DNA from: Anoplopoma fimbria
Lineage: Eukaryota; Chordata; Actinopteri; Perciformes; Anoplopomatidae
Assembly (NCBI RefSeq): GCF_027596085.1
Contig: NC_072472.1
Location: forward strand, 6,386,745-6,450,744
Length of the DNA stretch: 64,000 bases
Reading direction: 5' to 3'
Positions within the stretch are counted from its first letter, which is position 1; the number at the start of each line of letters is the position of its first letter. Shown here piece after piece: positions 15,601-26,027 of the stretch. The position numbers and the translations under genes were made by a program. The notes below the pieces were generated by a model. The model was not told where the DNA came from. It did no database searches and saw only the letters and a program-made list of their open reading frames with translations.

Positions 15601-16289
15601 CTGTAGAACTATCATATTATGACCATAATATAATACTTTGAAAAACTTAAAATAAAGACAAAGTCTCTACGGATAAGGGGGAACCCCTCCAAGTAAGTTC
15701 CATTTGAACAGGAAATGGAAAACAAAGAAGGATAAGAGACTATTGAGTACTACAGACTAAGTATTATGGAAGAATACTAAACAGGAAATAGAAGAAAATA
15801 ATTAAGTAAAATACAATATTGGCCACTAATGCCAGATTATAGATACAGAATATATTTAAATAAAATTAAAGTATAACTTCAAGATACGGAATACCAGTCA
15901 GTCAGAAAAAAAGCTAAACAATTATTTAATAGAGCTGCAACTTTTGTATATTAATGATGGATAAAGCTAGTGGTTATATTCCTGACTAGGCTGAGTAACT
16001 GTATATAAAAATCTCAAATGTCCTTGTTTTGACTACACAACAGGCCAAAACACAAAAATATTCAATGTACTATCATATAAGACTTAGATATCTGGCAAAT
16101 ATCAATATTTCAGAAGCTGGAACCAGATCATTTGGGGAATGTTTGCCTGACAAATGATTAATTAAGTGACAAAAAAAATGAATGCAGCTGTCCATGAACT
16201 GATATATAAGTTCAATAGATAATCAATAGTTTGAGGTTATTTGTAGTTATACGAGCGCGTCAAACAAGGAAAGTTCACAGTGCTATATA

Positions 16290-16337
<48 letters not shown>

Positions 16338-17192
16338 AGCAGGAAGAGCAAGTAAAAATACAACAAAGTGAGATCAAAGATTAGCTTTGCAGACAGTTTT
16401 AGCCCCAGAATGAATATTAAACATGTATTTAACTTAAATTATAGTGAGACCATATGATAAGTACCACCATCAAGTGAGTATAATGTATCATAAACATACT
16501 ATTATGAACTATAGGCGTGTTATATGAATATCTTTTTTTTTTCTTTTTTTTTCTGTGGCCCTGGGGAGGGCCAGCTGACACAGTGCTCCAGCCTAGTGGT
16601 GGAAACGAGGCAGGGCTGAGCAGGCAGGAAAATAAAAACCACATAATATAATCTGAGCTGAGAGGCAGCCCTCTGTCTAAAATGTGAATACACACACACA
16701 CACACACACACACTCACAAGAATTTAAGATGGAAACCCTTAATCTGCCCCTGCATACGTCAGTTCTCGTGATATTTCTGTAATAATGCAGTGAGATATAT
16801 ATATATATATTTTTTTTTAATACACAGTTTTCAGTACGGGAAGGAAGAGGGAGGAGGAGGGAGGGAGGAGGGGAACCTTCCGACGAATATTAATAAAAAA
16901 ATGTCTCGTAAATAAATAAATGTTATCTTAACACACAGTACTGACCTTGACTATATCCTGTTATTCCAACAAAACAAAAAAAAACACACACACACACACA
17001 AGTTCACCACAGGGAAACTCTAAATACTGCAATAAATTAATATTTAAATACAAATATATTATTTAAAAAATAAATATACACAACCATCGCTGGAATATGA
17101 AATATAACCAACGTCACTACATGAAGGATTCTTGTCCACACAAAAAAAAAAAAAAAAAAAAAAAGAAAATGACTTCGTTTTAATTTCGACAA

Positions 17193-17230
<38 letters not shown>

Positions 17231-18065
17231 CCACATTGCTCAAGCTGTGTCCTCTGTATGTTTCCTGGGTTTGTTGGAGGCAGACACTAATCTTCGCTAT
17301 TTCAAGTACAAAAAACTCAACATTTCCCTCCTCTCACTCACACACACACACAATATTAACATTCCTCCTTAAACTGTGGTAATTACACTGGAGACAAAAT
17401 GTCGGGAGGGATTTGATAATAATATCAATATGCTTCCTATTATAAACCAACACTGCTGCTGCTCCACCTAGTCCCTGTCGACTACAAAAAAAATAATATA
17501 TATATATTTATATTTATATATATATATAAATTAAATTGTATTTAGCCAATGTGTTGTTAGTGAGTGGGGGTTGGTAACGTGAAGCCAGAGGAGAAGCAGA
17601 GCCTGTCGACACGACACACAAAGAAATTAATCATTAACACGGAGGAAATATCAGAAATATTACAGCGGAATTTAACGGAGGACTGTCGGCTATAAAACGA
17701 GGCTCCAGCTCGGTGTCACAGCCGACCGTTTCACCGCAAAACAGATACAATGTACCAGCTCTCTTCTCTACATCTGCTGCGGGAACACAGAGAGGAGAGA
17801 AAAGAAAAAAAAAAAGTTGCGCCCGGTTGAATAAAAGTTGCAATTGCAGTCAGAGCAACTCTCTGTGGCTGGGCTTAGTCTGATACGGGAAAACAATCAA
17901 TACGACATGCTCAAACTAAATGAAATCAAACACCCCAATATGCGTTCACCGCACAGCCCCGCACGGTGGGAATAAAGCCCCGCAGAGCCGGCTGCGTGTG
18001 AAGGGGAGAAAATCATTTATTAGTAAATCATATATCGGCTTTACCTGTATTGCATTGTGCTCCAT
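3496..18065 (-). CDS. ARID5-type (ARID5B-like N-terminus) chromatin regulator, 5' part only
   Basis: Three coding exons on the minus strand: exon 1 18045-18065, exon 2 6023-6175, exon 3 3496-3603. All are phase 0 with AG acceptors and GT donors, and together encode 95 residues starting MEHNAIQ. They align along their length with the N-terminal BAH-like region of ARID5B as I know it: a start like MEPNSLQW, the FYK block, a G-E/D-F-x-F-x-R-C segment, D-P-x-C-I-A-E, then L-L-W-E and L-Y-F-L-P-E-D-T-P. Known members are nuclear, AT-rich-DNA-binding transcription coregulators; ARID5B recruits PHF2. The ARID domain itself is in later exons left of the window. Divergence from ARID5B (for example Q-P-D-G-P-V-Q-V-W-K-L in exon 2) and the neighbouring hexokinase suggest a separate ohnolog. 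The fish gene called arid6 is one possibility, but I cannot confirm it. Family call is firm; exact symbol is not. Confidence 0.85.
4665..4725 (+). mobile_element. Retroelement 3' tail (L2/SINE-type) with (TGTAA)n end
   Basis: The phrase 'cgctttggataaaagcgtct' followed by 'gctaaatgac' and a short 'gtaatgtaatgtaatgta' tail is the conserved 3' end shared by many fish L2-type LINEs and SINEs. The short tandem tail is typical of target-primed insertion. Only the 3' end is recognisable. Confidence 0.5.
5725..5995 (+). repeat. Teleost interspersed repeat shared with 55425-55725
   Basis: Contains 'cttttagc', 'ggtctccaccatctcctgag', 'tgctcaactatgttcactag' and ends 'gatagcagctttaa'. Related phrases occur in the same order near 55425-55725 ('tgctccactatgttcaccag', 'tatagccgctttaa'). 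Decayed element of unknown class. Confidence 0.45.
6023..6175 (-). CDS. ARID5-like coding exon 2 (BAH-like region, first part)
   Basis: Acceptor TTTCAG, 153 nt, donor GTGAGA. Encodes 51 residues beginning WLGAPSC and ending DPVCIAE. The G-E-F-Y-F-I-R-C and D-P-V-C-I-A-E blocks are the strongest family matches. Base composition is clearly more GC-rich than the flanking introns. Confidence 0.85.
8348..8431. repeat. Long imperfect hairpin (MITE- or pre-miRNA-like)
   Basis: A perfect 16-bp stem, 8363-8378 against 8401-8416 (arm 'ttcaaagtaaaagcca'), encloses a 22-nt loop. The outer part pairs 'ttcctg' with 'caggaa' across small bulges. Total folded length is about 80 nt. A teleost MITE is the simplest explanation. 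Confidence 0.55.
8590..12855. repeat. Cluster of decayed 'ctgcaact-cgattattttcatta' teleost repeats
   Basis: Copies are recognisable at about 8590-8760, 9785-10170, 11865-12420 and 12530-12855. They share phrases such as 'gattattttcactact', 'aatgtcttgttttgt', 'ccaaaacccaaagatattc' and 'tttgagaagct'. Other copies in the window lie near 15930-16220, 30125-30185, 43785-44015, 45985-46275 and 55850-56000. It is a dispersed repeat of unknown class. Confidence 0.5.
13320..15900. repeat. Degenerate quasi-periodic tract (possible old satellite-like array)
   Basis: Recurring but mutated phrases are seen. Examples are 'atcact-tttagctc-acagg' near 14824, 'atcactacttagctctacat' near 15135, and 'gagtactatagacagtatta' near 14719. 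Variants of the last occur near 15470 and 15740, each followed by a 'taaacagg'-type phrase. The strand is A-rich and purine-biased. No exact unit length can be fixed by eye. Confidence 0.35.
16283..16331. repeat. (AT)n microsatellite
   Basis: Nearly pure alternating TA over about 48 bp. Confidence 0.9.
16689..16714. repeat. (CA)n microsatellite
   Basis: Pure CA run of about 12 units. Shorter CA runs follow at 16983-17000 and 17338-17352. Confidence 0.85.
17142..17229. repeat. Two poly(A) tracts on the + strand
   Basis: A runs at 17142-17164 and 17194-17229, separated by about 29 bp of mixed sequence. In the ARID5-like transcript they are poly(U) tracts early in intron 1. Confidence 0.85.
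18045..18065 (-). CDS. ARID5-like coding exon 1 (7 codons)
   Basis: ATG at 18065-18063 followed by codons for EHNAIQ, then donor GTAAAG. The start context is TGCAATGG. Only seven residues are encoded before a ~12 kb intron. The exon lies in a GC-rich stretch (about 17930-18135) that looks like a CpG-type promoter region. The following exon begins with the W that continues the family's M-E-x-N-x-x-Q-W start. Confidence 0.75.
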
Positions 18066-18135
18066 TGCAGTCCTGCATTCCCTCTCTGAGGCCCCTCTCC
18101 GGTTACACCGCCGGGACTCGCCGTCACACAAACAA

Positions 18136-18235
18136 ACGCACCAGAAAGAAGAAGAAGAAGAAGAAGAAGAGAGGAGAAGGGGAGCCAGAAAAAAAAAAAA
18201 AAAAAAAAAAAAAAAGAAGCCTGTTTTTTTTGTGA

Positions 18236-18295
<60 letters not shown>
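18136..18295. repeat. Compound simple repeat: (GAA)n, poly(A), (AT)n, poly(T)
   Basis: (GAA)n covers about 18143-18171, A27 18189-18215, alternating AT 18235-18251 and T44 18252-18295. The A and T tracts are complementary and could fold on each other. The block lies directly upstream of the ARID5-like start codon, between it and the candidate core promoter elements. Tract lengths may be affected by sequencing error. Confidence 0.85.
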
Positions 18296-18296
<1 letters not shown>

Positions 18297-18399
18297 GTGG
18301 TGGAAATGGGACAGGATCTAGGTGTGGCCAAAGTTTGCCACAGAGTACATTACAACTTAATGTTAAAGTCACAGTGAAGCGGCAGTTGAAGCATCTTTA

Positions 18400-18470
18400 G
18401 CACTGTGACGTATTTCCGAGTGACGCTGCGCACATGTGGGCGGGGCTTAGGTGTGAGGTGGGATTTAAAT
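18400..18470 (-). promoter_or_regulatory. Candidate ARID5-like promoter elements
   Basis: A CRE-like 'gtgacgta' at about 18405 and a GC box 'gtgggcggggc' at about 18436-18446 lie some 340-380 bp upstream of the exon 1 ATG. Inference from motif and position only. Confidence 0.4.
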
Positions 18471-20439
18471 CAAATTGTGTAAAAAAAAAATAATCATTAA
18501 AGTGCGATAAAATAGATGGTCGTAAGTGTAGAGTTTCCATAGAGATGCACGGAGCTGTTTGAATATGTGTGAATGATTGTTGGAATAACTTTTAATTTGC
18601 TTCAACAGACAGATAAAATGAAAAATGGGTTTTCCTCACTGAGATGCAGTCGAGTAGAAGTAGGAAGTGACATGCAAAGAAAAGATTCAAGTAATACGCA
18701 AATTTGTATTTAAATTCTTTAAGTCAGCTGATAATATGTAGGCTGCAGCATTTTTTTTTTTTATGGGGTGCATTTGTTATCAATAACTGCACATTTAAAA
18801 AGTAAAAATAACTCATTCTTGGTATTCACAAAGGAGGTCAAACAATAGGCAGTTCTGCTTTTCAAAGATATTACATTTATACTTATAACCAGCAAATATT
18901 CACAAATGAGAAGCTGAAAACAGATGAATTTGTTTTAGTTTTTTGCAACAACAAAAAAAAAAATACGAATTACAAGAAGAAATGTTTCAGATTTATTCTG
19001 TCAATCTACTAATCAATTAAATCCTTTGTGCTGGAATAAATGGCAGTTGCCGGGGAGAAAAAGCCAGTCAGAGATGTGTGTCAGAGCGGCAGCGCTTACA
19101 AAACGCTTTGTTTTTGCACCTGTTGCTGAAATCAACCAAAATTTAACCCAAAATTAAACTTTTTCTGATTTATTCTGCAGATTTTGTTATAAATTTCCTC
19201 AACAGGCTGATCACTGCGCTCATGGCAGAGCTTTAAGATCTCTGATTGGATGTTTCTTGCCAAAATTGACTGTTGGAGTTGCAGTTAACTTCCTCTCTTT
19301 AATTGTCACGTACACAAATTTCTACTTTTTTTATCAAAGAACCAGACATTTTCTGACGCAGTTGTTCATATTTACACAAACACATACACAGACACACACT
19401 TACTGATCTTTTGCTCTGCTGGCTACCCACACAGCATGTATTTAGTGTTTTATTATTGTTAGTACTATTATTATAAGTATCATTATCTGAGGCTTGTGCT
19501 GCACAGCGTGGGTTACAATACTGTAGAGATACACATCAGCCTGTAATGACAGCATCCAAACACTGGGTCTAAAAATATGCAGTCTTTTTTATACAGTTAT
19601 TGTTAGACACTAATGAAAGCGGTTATATGCGCAACATATCTCTATATGTGTATGTGTGGGATTACAATTAAGATTATTGTATACAAACAGTAGAAGTCCC
19701 TGTGGTAATATAAAGCTTGAATATTCATAACAACAATAATAATCAGACCTATAACCATGACAACAGAATGATCAATGAATCAGAAGATCATACTGTAATT
19801 TATGCTATTTGCAATGGTGGGAGAAGTATTAAGATCTGTAACTCAAGTAAAAATACAAATACTCCACCACAAGTAAATTATTTTGAGAAATATTGGATGA
19901 TTTTACCTCTCTGGGCCTCTAATATTTATTTAAATGAAACCATCTAAGACGTTTATGGTGAGGTGTCTCTTTAGTGGAACAGCTCAAAGATATCTGAAAT
20001 CATCATAACTATTGTGTAAATAAAATATATTCATTAAAGTACGTCAAGTACAGTACTTCAGTGGGGTTACTTTTCACCACTGAGCATGTAAAAAGCATTC
20101 TAATGTTGCAGTAAATAAGGTTTGAAAAGTCCAAACTCATGATTATATCCCACAAAAAAAAATGGCAACAAATAACAACCCAATCCTTTGATAGGTTTAG
20201 CCTAGTTGGAGGCAGGGGGGGGGAAATCTGGCAGCCAAAACTGGGAAAAATACACCTTTTATTTATATGTTGCATCCTGTTATAGCTATAGTCAACAATC
20301 CAGAGTGAGCTTGGTTTTCGTTCACAGTTCAGAAAGTCTGCATAGTCTATGACTTTAACCACGAGACGTTTCCTGTTCAAATGTTAAACCACAAAGTCTC
20401 TTTTTATTTATTTTAACACCATTGTACATATATAGCTTA

Positions 20440-20530
20440 CAGCTTTGTTAGAAGGCAACTTTGACACACACAGGCTAGCAGTTTCCCCCTGCTTCCAGTG
20501 TTTGCGCTAAGCTAAGCTAACCACATCCTG
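20440..20530 (-). repeat. Teleost interspersed repeat (gcttagcataaagactgga family), reverse copy
   Basis: Reverse complement of the family seen at 2095-2240. The phrases 'ggctagcagtttccccctgc' and 'gcgctaagctaagctaacc' are recognisable. Confidence 0.5.
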
Positions 20531-21464
20531 GACGCAATGATATTAGTCTTCTTTTCTAACACCCGCTAAGAAAAAAAGCAGAGATGTATTATGATATTAT
20601 TTGAATATTGTGACTGATGCTTTAAAGGTGCAATATATGGGATTCAGAGCAATTAATATAGCAGCAAACCAGCCATTGATCGGCAATAGAACTGCTCATA
20701 ATCACCGGTTTAGCACCTTTAAAGCATACATATTTTTAATGTTGCAGATGGAGCTCTTTTACATAATCTCCTGTCTGTCCGCATGGGTTTCCTCCCTAAA
20801 GTCTTGAGTCTTGGATTTCTTTAACAGATAAGATATCAGGATTCTTGCTCACTACACCACAGGAGAAATTATATAAATACAAAAAATATACATCTATGAT
20901 CATGTGTTAAACCAAGCCTTCACGGTGCAGACATTTGACCTGGAGTGAAATGTGAGAGCAGCTTCTCCAGCTGATGTGATTAACAGCTTGGTTGTCTGAT
21001 GTTTTTTTGTAGAGAAACGTGATCACACTCATGGAGGGCCTCTCCTGGTGTGAGCATATTTGAGCTGCAGTTCCTCCTTGTCTCCAGTAGGGGGAGGAAG
21101 CACGTGTTCTGTTTTGAACTCCCCCCCCCCTCCTCTCCATGAGGCTGCAGCATGATATTCATGTAGAGGCAGGCCTCATATAAAACACTCACATCAGGCT
21201 TTGTGCTCACGGAAAAAAATCAGCTATAATTATTCCAGTCTCATGTTCTCTCTGCTGTAATTTGTTTTAGAGGATTAAATATGTTTATGATTGTGTTTAA
21301 TCTGGAGGTTAGAATTCAACAGAGGCTCCTGGGGAAACAATAATGAGTGAGCTGTTATTAAAGTTGATTTCAGGCTTGGTTATTTATGTTTCCCCTCACA
21401 CTCTGTATGAATTATAGAGTCAACAAAATTAGATTTTTTTTTTTATAGTTTCAGGTTGATTTTC

Positions 21465-21860
21465 AGTGGTGGAAGAAGTATTCAGGTAATTTACACAATG
21501 TAGCATAAACACTAAATACCACAGTCTATGGTAAATACTCAGGTAAACTAAAAGTACTAAGTTACTTTCCATCCCTGCCATGTATATGGTAAATACTCAA
21601 GTAAAGTAAAAGTACTTAAGTACAGTACTTGATAAATGTATTTAGCTACTTTCCATTACTGCCATTTATATGGTAAATACTCAAGTAAAGTAAAAGTACT
21701 TAAGTACAGTACTTGATAAATGTACTTAGTTACTTTCCATCCTGCCATTTTCTGTGTGGAGTTTACTACTTTAACATGTAAAAGTATGAAAACCACACTT
21801 TATAAATACTCCACTACAATACAAAGTCCTGTATTCAAGTACATATTGTGCAGTAAAATG
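21465..21860. repeat. 'agtacttta-caagta' teleost repeat with internal 84-bp tandem units
   Basis: It opens with 'cagtggtggaagaagtattc', the terminus typical of this repeat. Inside, the phrase 'tggtaaatactc' recurs at 21529, 21587 and 21671. The last two define an 84-bp unit present in near-identical tandem copies; the first copy is shorter by 26 bp. Confidence 0.65.
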
Positions 21861-23282
21861 TGTCTCTGTAAGTGTTTCACCATTATATATGATGTTTCTG
21901 GATTAATGTTACGGCTGCATTAATGTGTAAATTGCATTTTAGCTCATTTATATACTGTTGGCTAGTTTAATCTACACCAATGCATCATGTGTTTGTAGTG
22001 TTGCTGTCCAATGCTGCTGTCCGTGAGAACCATGGATGTCTAAAAAGAAAAACAGCCCTGTTTTCAGCGTTGTGACGATGCATTTTCAAGCTGATCCAAG
22101 ATGCTTTTTAAATAGTTTCTTTACCTTAAGAAGTAGAATGATTTCCTCAACACTCAAAGGACCACTTAATGCTTCAGTTCATCACAAACATTTAACATCA
22201 ACACATCTGGAGACACGTGGTTTTCACTGGACATGAAGGGGATGACAAACTATAATCATAAGTATAAGTTCCTAAAGCTGAAGACAAATAGTAGTAAGAG
22301 TAAAAAGTACAAAATGTATCTCTGAGATGTAATGGAGTACAAAGAGAAAATAGAACAAAATGGATAACTGCTAGTAAAGTACATGGAATGCACAATTATT
22401 CATGGTACAGTAACTAGTTACTTTCCACCACTGGAATTAAATGTATAAACTAGTTTGCAGAAGACATTTTAAGTTGAAAGACTCAAACTTTTACTGCATT
22501 CCACGTTTTGTGTGCATAAATTAATACTATGCCGCAGCTTTGACTAAGGAGCTGCAGTAGTGAGGCGAGCAGCTGGAGTGACCCTTTAATTTCATCCGCA
22601 TATCACCACCCGTGTGGCAGGAACAGGCTGCTGCATCAACACATCAGGATGCAGCAGCACTTTGTCCTCTGCATGTCAGCAAGAGCTGCAGCAACACAGT
22701 ACTGGAGGCTTCACTGCTGATGAAATGAGTTATTCTGCAGTGAAGCATGCTGATGAAATTTCCCCCGCAGAAATAAAATAAAGTATTATTATCAGGCTGG
22801 GAAGCACCGTGAAACCCTGTAGATGTTGTAAAATGTCAGTCTGATGAATATTCTTTATCTTCTTTAGTTCAGATTAATATAAATGGATTGCTTCTTGTAT
22901 ATTTACATATTTTACTGGGTTTTAGTGATGAAAATGGATTCAAAGCCTATTATTTAATCATGCTCTTGGTATTTAATAATGTAGTTGCTGGTGGGACAAA
23001 ACATAACAAAGTTGATTCAGACATCAGAGGACTGAGAAGCCTCACTGGAATCAGTGGATTTCATATGCCAACTACGGGCACAGTGCCATACATCTTTTTC
23101 ACTTGAAAATTATGATTGCATTCATTTCACAAAATATACTGCAATTTGCACAATTCAATGCACATGCTTTAAAGGGCATATTGTTTTACTTTAATGCTTA
23201 ATATTTGTTTTTGCAGTATTATTTGTTTGGTTTGTTCATGTACTGCTGCTGCAAGACATGCAAATATCCCCCCAGGGATAAA

Positions 23283-23370
23283 TGTAAGTAAGTAAATACA
23301 AGTAATAAGCAACGTAAGTAAGTAAGTAAAGCGGTAAGTAAATAAGTAAGTAATAAAGTAAATAATGAAC
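23283..23370. repeat. Imperfect (GTAA)n microsatellite
   Basis: Runs of 'gtaagtaagtaa' interrupted by single-base changes and short inserts. Confidence 0.75.
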
Positions 23371-24272
23371 AAATTATAGTGAAGTAAGAATAGCATATAA
23401 TGTTGTAAAAAGTAATACAATTTCATAGTATAGTATGTAAAAAAAAAAATCATAGTATTTTGGAAAAAAGCAATAAAAAAGTCATAGTACATATAATGTC
23501 AAAAAACGTCTTAGCGTATGTCCAAAAAAGTCTTTGAAGTCATCAAATAGTATTGTTCAAACCTTTGTTCAGTGGAATCAGACTTTATTAATACGAATCT
23601 TAATCATCCTCTATTGTACAATTTGCTGCTGTGCAAGAACAAACAAAAACAGTTAGAACAGTGGTAGAAGTGTTAAAGGGACGGTTCCTGTTTTTTGTCA
23701 TTTATTTTCTGGTAGTGACATTGATAGTATAGTAGAGTGTTGTGGACAGATATCTGCCACTACCTTCAAAAACACTGTCGGATAGTTTGCGAAGCCAAAG
23801 CACAACATGCTCAGAAACGTACAAAAAAAAAAAACATTTCCGTTTGAGTTTTTTAAATATTGAAGCTGCTGTTAAAGTACATTCAGAAACACAACTCATT
23901 CAACTATTCAGTTTCTGTTTCTATTTTTTTAAATAAATGATTAAACATGATTGTTGTAATACCAATATAACACATTAAAGCTGCAGAATAGGCTTAATGT
24001 TTATTGGCTGAAAACATGGACGTAAACACCATTAACTCCATCATCACTTTCGCTGCAGTTTGCACTGTTAGCGCTGTTGTCACCGTTAGCTATGGGCTGC
24101 GTTGAGAGCCGTTGAGAGGCAATCAAAATGCTCCCAATCTCAGATCTTGCACCTTTAAAACTATGCACCAGTATCACTACGGACAATTAGTACTGCCTTA
24201 TGTTAGAAAAATGTCCCTTTATTTCAAATTCCAAACACAAACAGCAGTGTGATTTTTAGCAGCTTGAGAAAA

Positions 24273-24274
<2 letters not shown>

Positions 24275-24332
<58 letters not shown>
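24275..24332. repeat. (AT)n microsatellite
   Basis: About 57 bp of uninterrupted alternating TA. Confidence 0.9.
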
Positions 24333-24337
<5 letters not shown>

Positions 24338-25834
24338 TGGTTAGCAGGTTTCAAGTCATAAATTCATCAACACCTCACCCCTTCCTGTTCTTGGGCTTTT
24401 GTCCACATCTGATCGAGGCTCCAGTCGCAACAAGCTTCAGACGGTAATTAAAGCAGCAGTTTTGCAGCAACACCAGCTGTGAATTTAGCGTCACAAAATA
24501 GTTGCCCTGCAGCATCTGTACGGAGCTCAAGTAACTTCTTAAAGCAAAAGAGAGGATTGGCACCCACGAGGCTCGTTTTGTTCATTACAGTGCAGAAACA
24601 AAACCACTGAAGGGACCTAAAAGACATTCTCTCAAAATACAAGAACATTGGTCGACTGCTGATCTTATGTAGCAATACATCCAAGCTCTGATTGGCCCGT
24701 TAGGAAACCATCTTTCTTTCTTTAAAGAAGTGCAAATTCATCAAATAGTGCAAACCCAAGAAAAACACATTTCCACTCACCCTAAAATCCATAATTAATT
24801 GTTTGTACATATTTTCTATATTTAATGTCCTTTACCGTCTCTGTCATCTCAGCTGCTTACAAAAGTTGAACACCGACTGTGAAAAAGGGATTTTTGGTTG
24901 TAAGAACCTAAAGTTTTAGATAAATCTGCTTCCCAGAAGTATGTAAACGGATGTTTTTCTGTTTCAGTAAACATCTTTTTTGGGGGGGATTATTTGTTGT
25001 GGGGCTTCAGCTCATCCACATTATCAAGAAAAACAGAAATGGAGTCAAGTAAACACATCAAAACATTTAAACTGGTTTAAATTGAATGACTATTATAATT
25101 ATTTCTTTTTTTTTAAAACTGCATTTGTCTGGAGGTTGTTCACCCTCTGATAAATGGTGAATGTGGATGATTAATAACTGATGAATGACACAGATAGGAT
25201 AATAAAAATGTAATTCATGAAAAATCGTCTTACCTCTATTTATATAATTATTTGACAATCAATCACTTCTATTTTTTTAAATCAAATTCTTCCTAATACT
25301 TTTGGCTCCTTGGGTGAAAACATGTAATCAGCATGCATAATTATTCTGCAAATTATTATTATTACAAATTTGTCTCCATCATTTATTGATGAGGTGACTC
25401 ACTGCATTTCATTTCTTTGTCCTAAAGGTGCACTGTTGAGTTTTCTTGTAAACAAACAAAAGTTTACAGTCAGTGTTACTCACAAAAAGTAAATGTGTGA
25501 ATACTTCAGGTCTCATAAAACATGTTGAATGCATTTCCTCATGAAAACATTTGCAATGTATTTTACATATTGCATTGTTTACATCCATGTTTCCTATTTT
25601 TCTTTTTTCTCCGTCTTTGCAGGCACCATTGAGATAGAAGAGGAGTAGAAAAGGACATTGCCATTCCCATAACAGAAAAATTAAAAAAGTAATTTAACTA
25701 AAAGTAAGTTTGAGTCACTGATGTGCAGAAGCAAAACTTACTTATTTATAATGTTAACAAATCCAGCTGTATCAGAATACTGGCTTTAAAAAAACCCTGA
25801 AAAAAATAATTGGGCACCATCTGTATCCCACTCT

Positions 25835-26027
25835 CTATTCGTCTTCATCCTCCTCTTCATCGACCTCTCCGTCACTCTCCTCCAACAGGCGGGACTCTTC
25901 GGCCAGCCGCTGCGCCACAGCCGTTACCATGGCAGCGCCCTTCCCGCTGCCGTCCTCCGAGACGAGGAAGGTGATGTCACACTCTGGGGCGAGGAGGCGC
26001 ACCGTCGCCTGGAGCTCCTCGCTGAAA
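25835..26027 (-). CDS. Hexokinase last coding exon with acidic C-terminal tail
   Basis: Acceptor CCGTAG. Encodes [15 protein letters not shown], then C-D-I-T-F-L, then the conserved [10 protein letters not shown] adenine-site segment. It ends in a tail of about 15 residues that is nearly all E and D. Human glucokinase and HK1-3 end shortly after the GKGAA segment without such a tail, as far as I recall. Confidence 0.85.

Larger units (their letters stand above)
6176..18044. other. Intron 1 of the ARID5-like gene (~11.9 kb)
   Basis: No coding exon recognised. Contents from left to right when read 3' to 5' along the gene: unremarkable AT-rich DNA to 8.3 kb, a long hairpin at 8348-8431, repeated copies of the 'ctgcaacta-cgatta' repeat between 8.59 and 12.85 kb, a C-rich stretch at 13160-13260, a degenerate quasi-periodic tract at 13.3-15.9 kb, then microsatellites and poly(A) tracts at 16.28-17.53 kb. 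Moderate-complexity, non-repetitive stretches near 10.4-10.85 kb and 11.58-11.83 kb could be regulatory, but nothing in them proves it. Confidence 0.55.
18471..25834. other. Intergenic region between ARID5-like gene and hexokinase 3' end
   Basis: No splice-bounded coding exon seen. It holds copies of the 'agtacttta-caagta' repeat (about 19815-20075, 21465-21860, 22250-22440), a reverse copy of the 'gcttagcataaagactgga' family (20440-20530), a (GTAA)n-like run (23283-23370) and an (AT)n run (24275-24332). A moderate-GC, low-repeat stretch lies at about 22560-22820. The distal hexokinase 3' UTR may occupy the right end; an AATAAA on the minus strand is at 25382-25387. Confidence 0.5.

Noticed and set aside
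17920..18321. 133-codon open frame on the plus strand
   Set aside because: It runs through (GAA)n, poly(A) and poly(T) tracts and is antisense to the ARID5-like first exon.
20009..20380. 123-codon open frame on the minus strand
   Set aside because: It crosses a decayed dispersed repeat; no recognisable domain, splice signals or codon bias.
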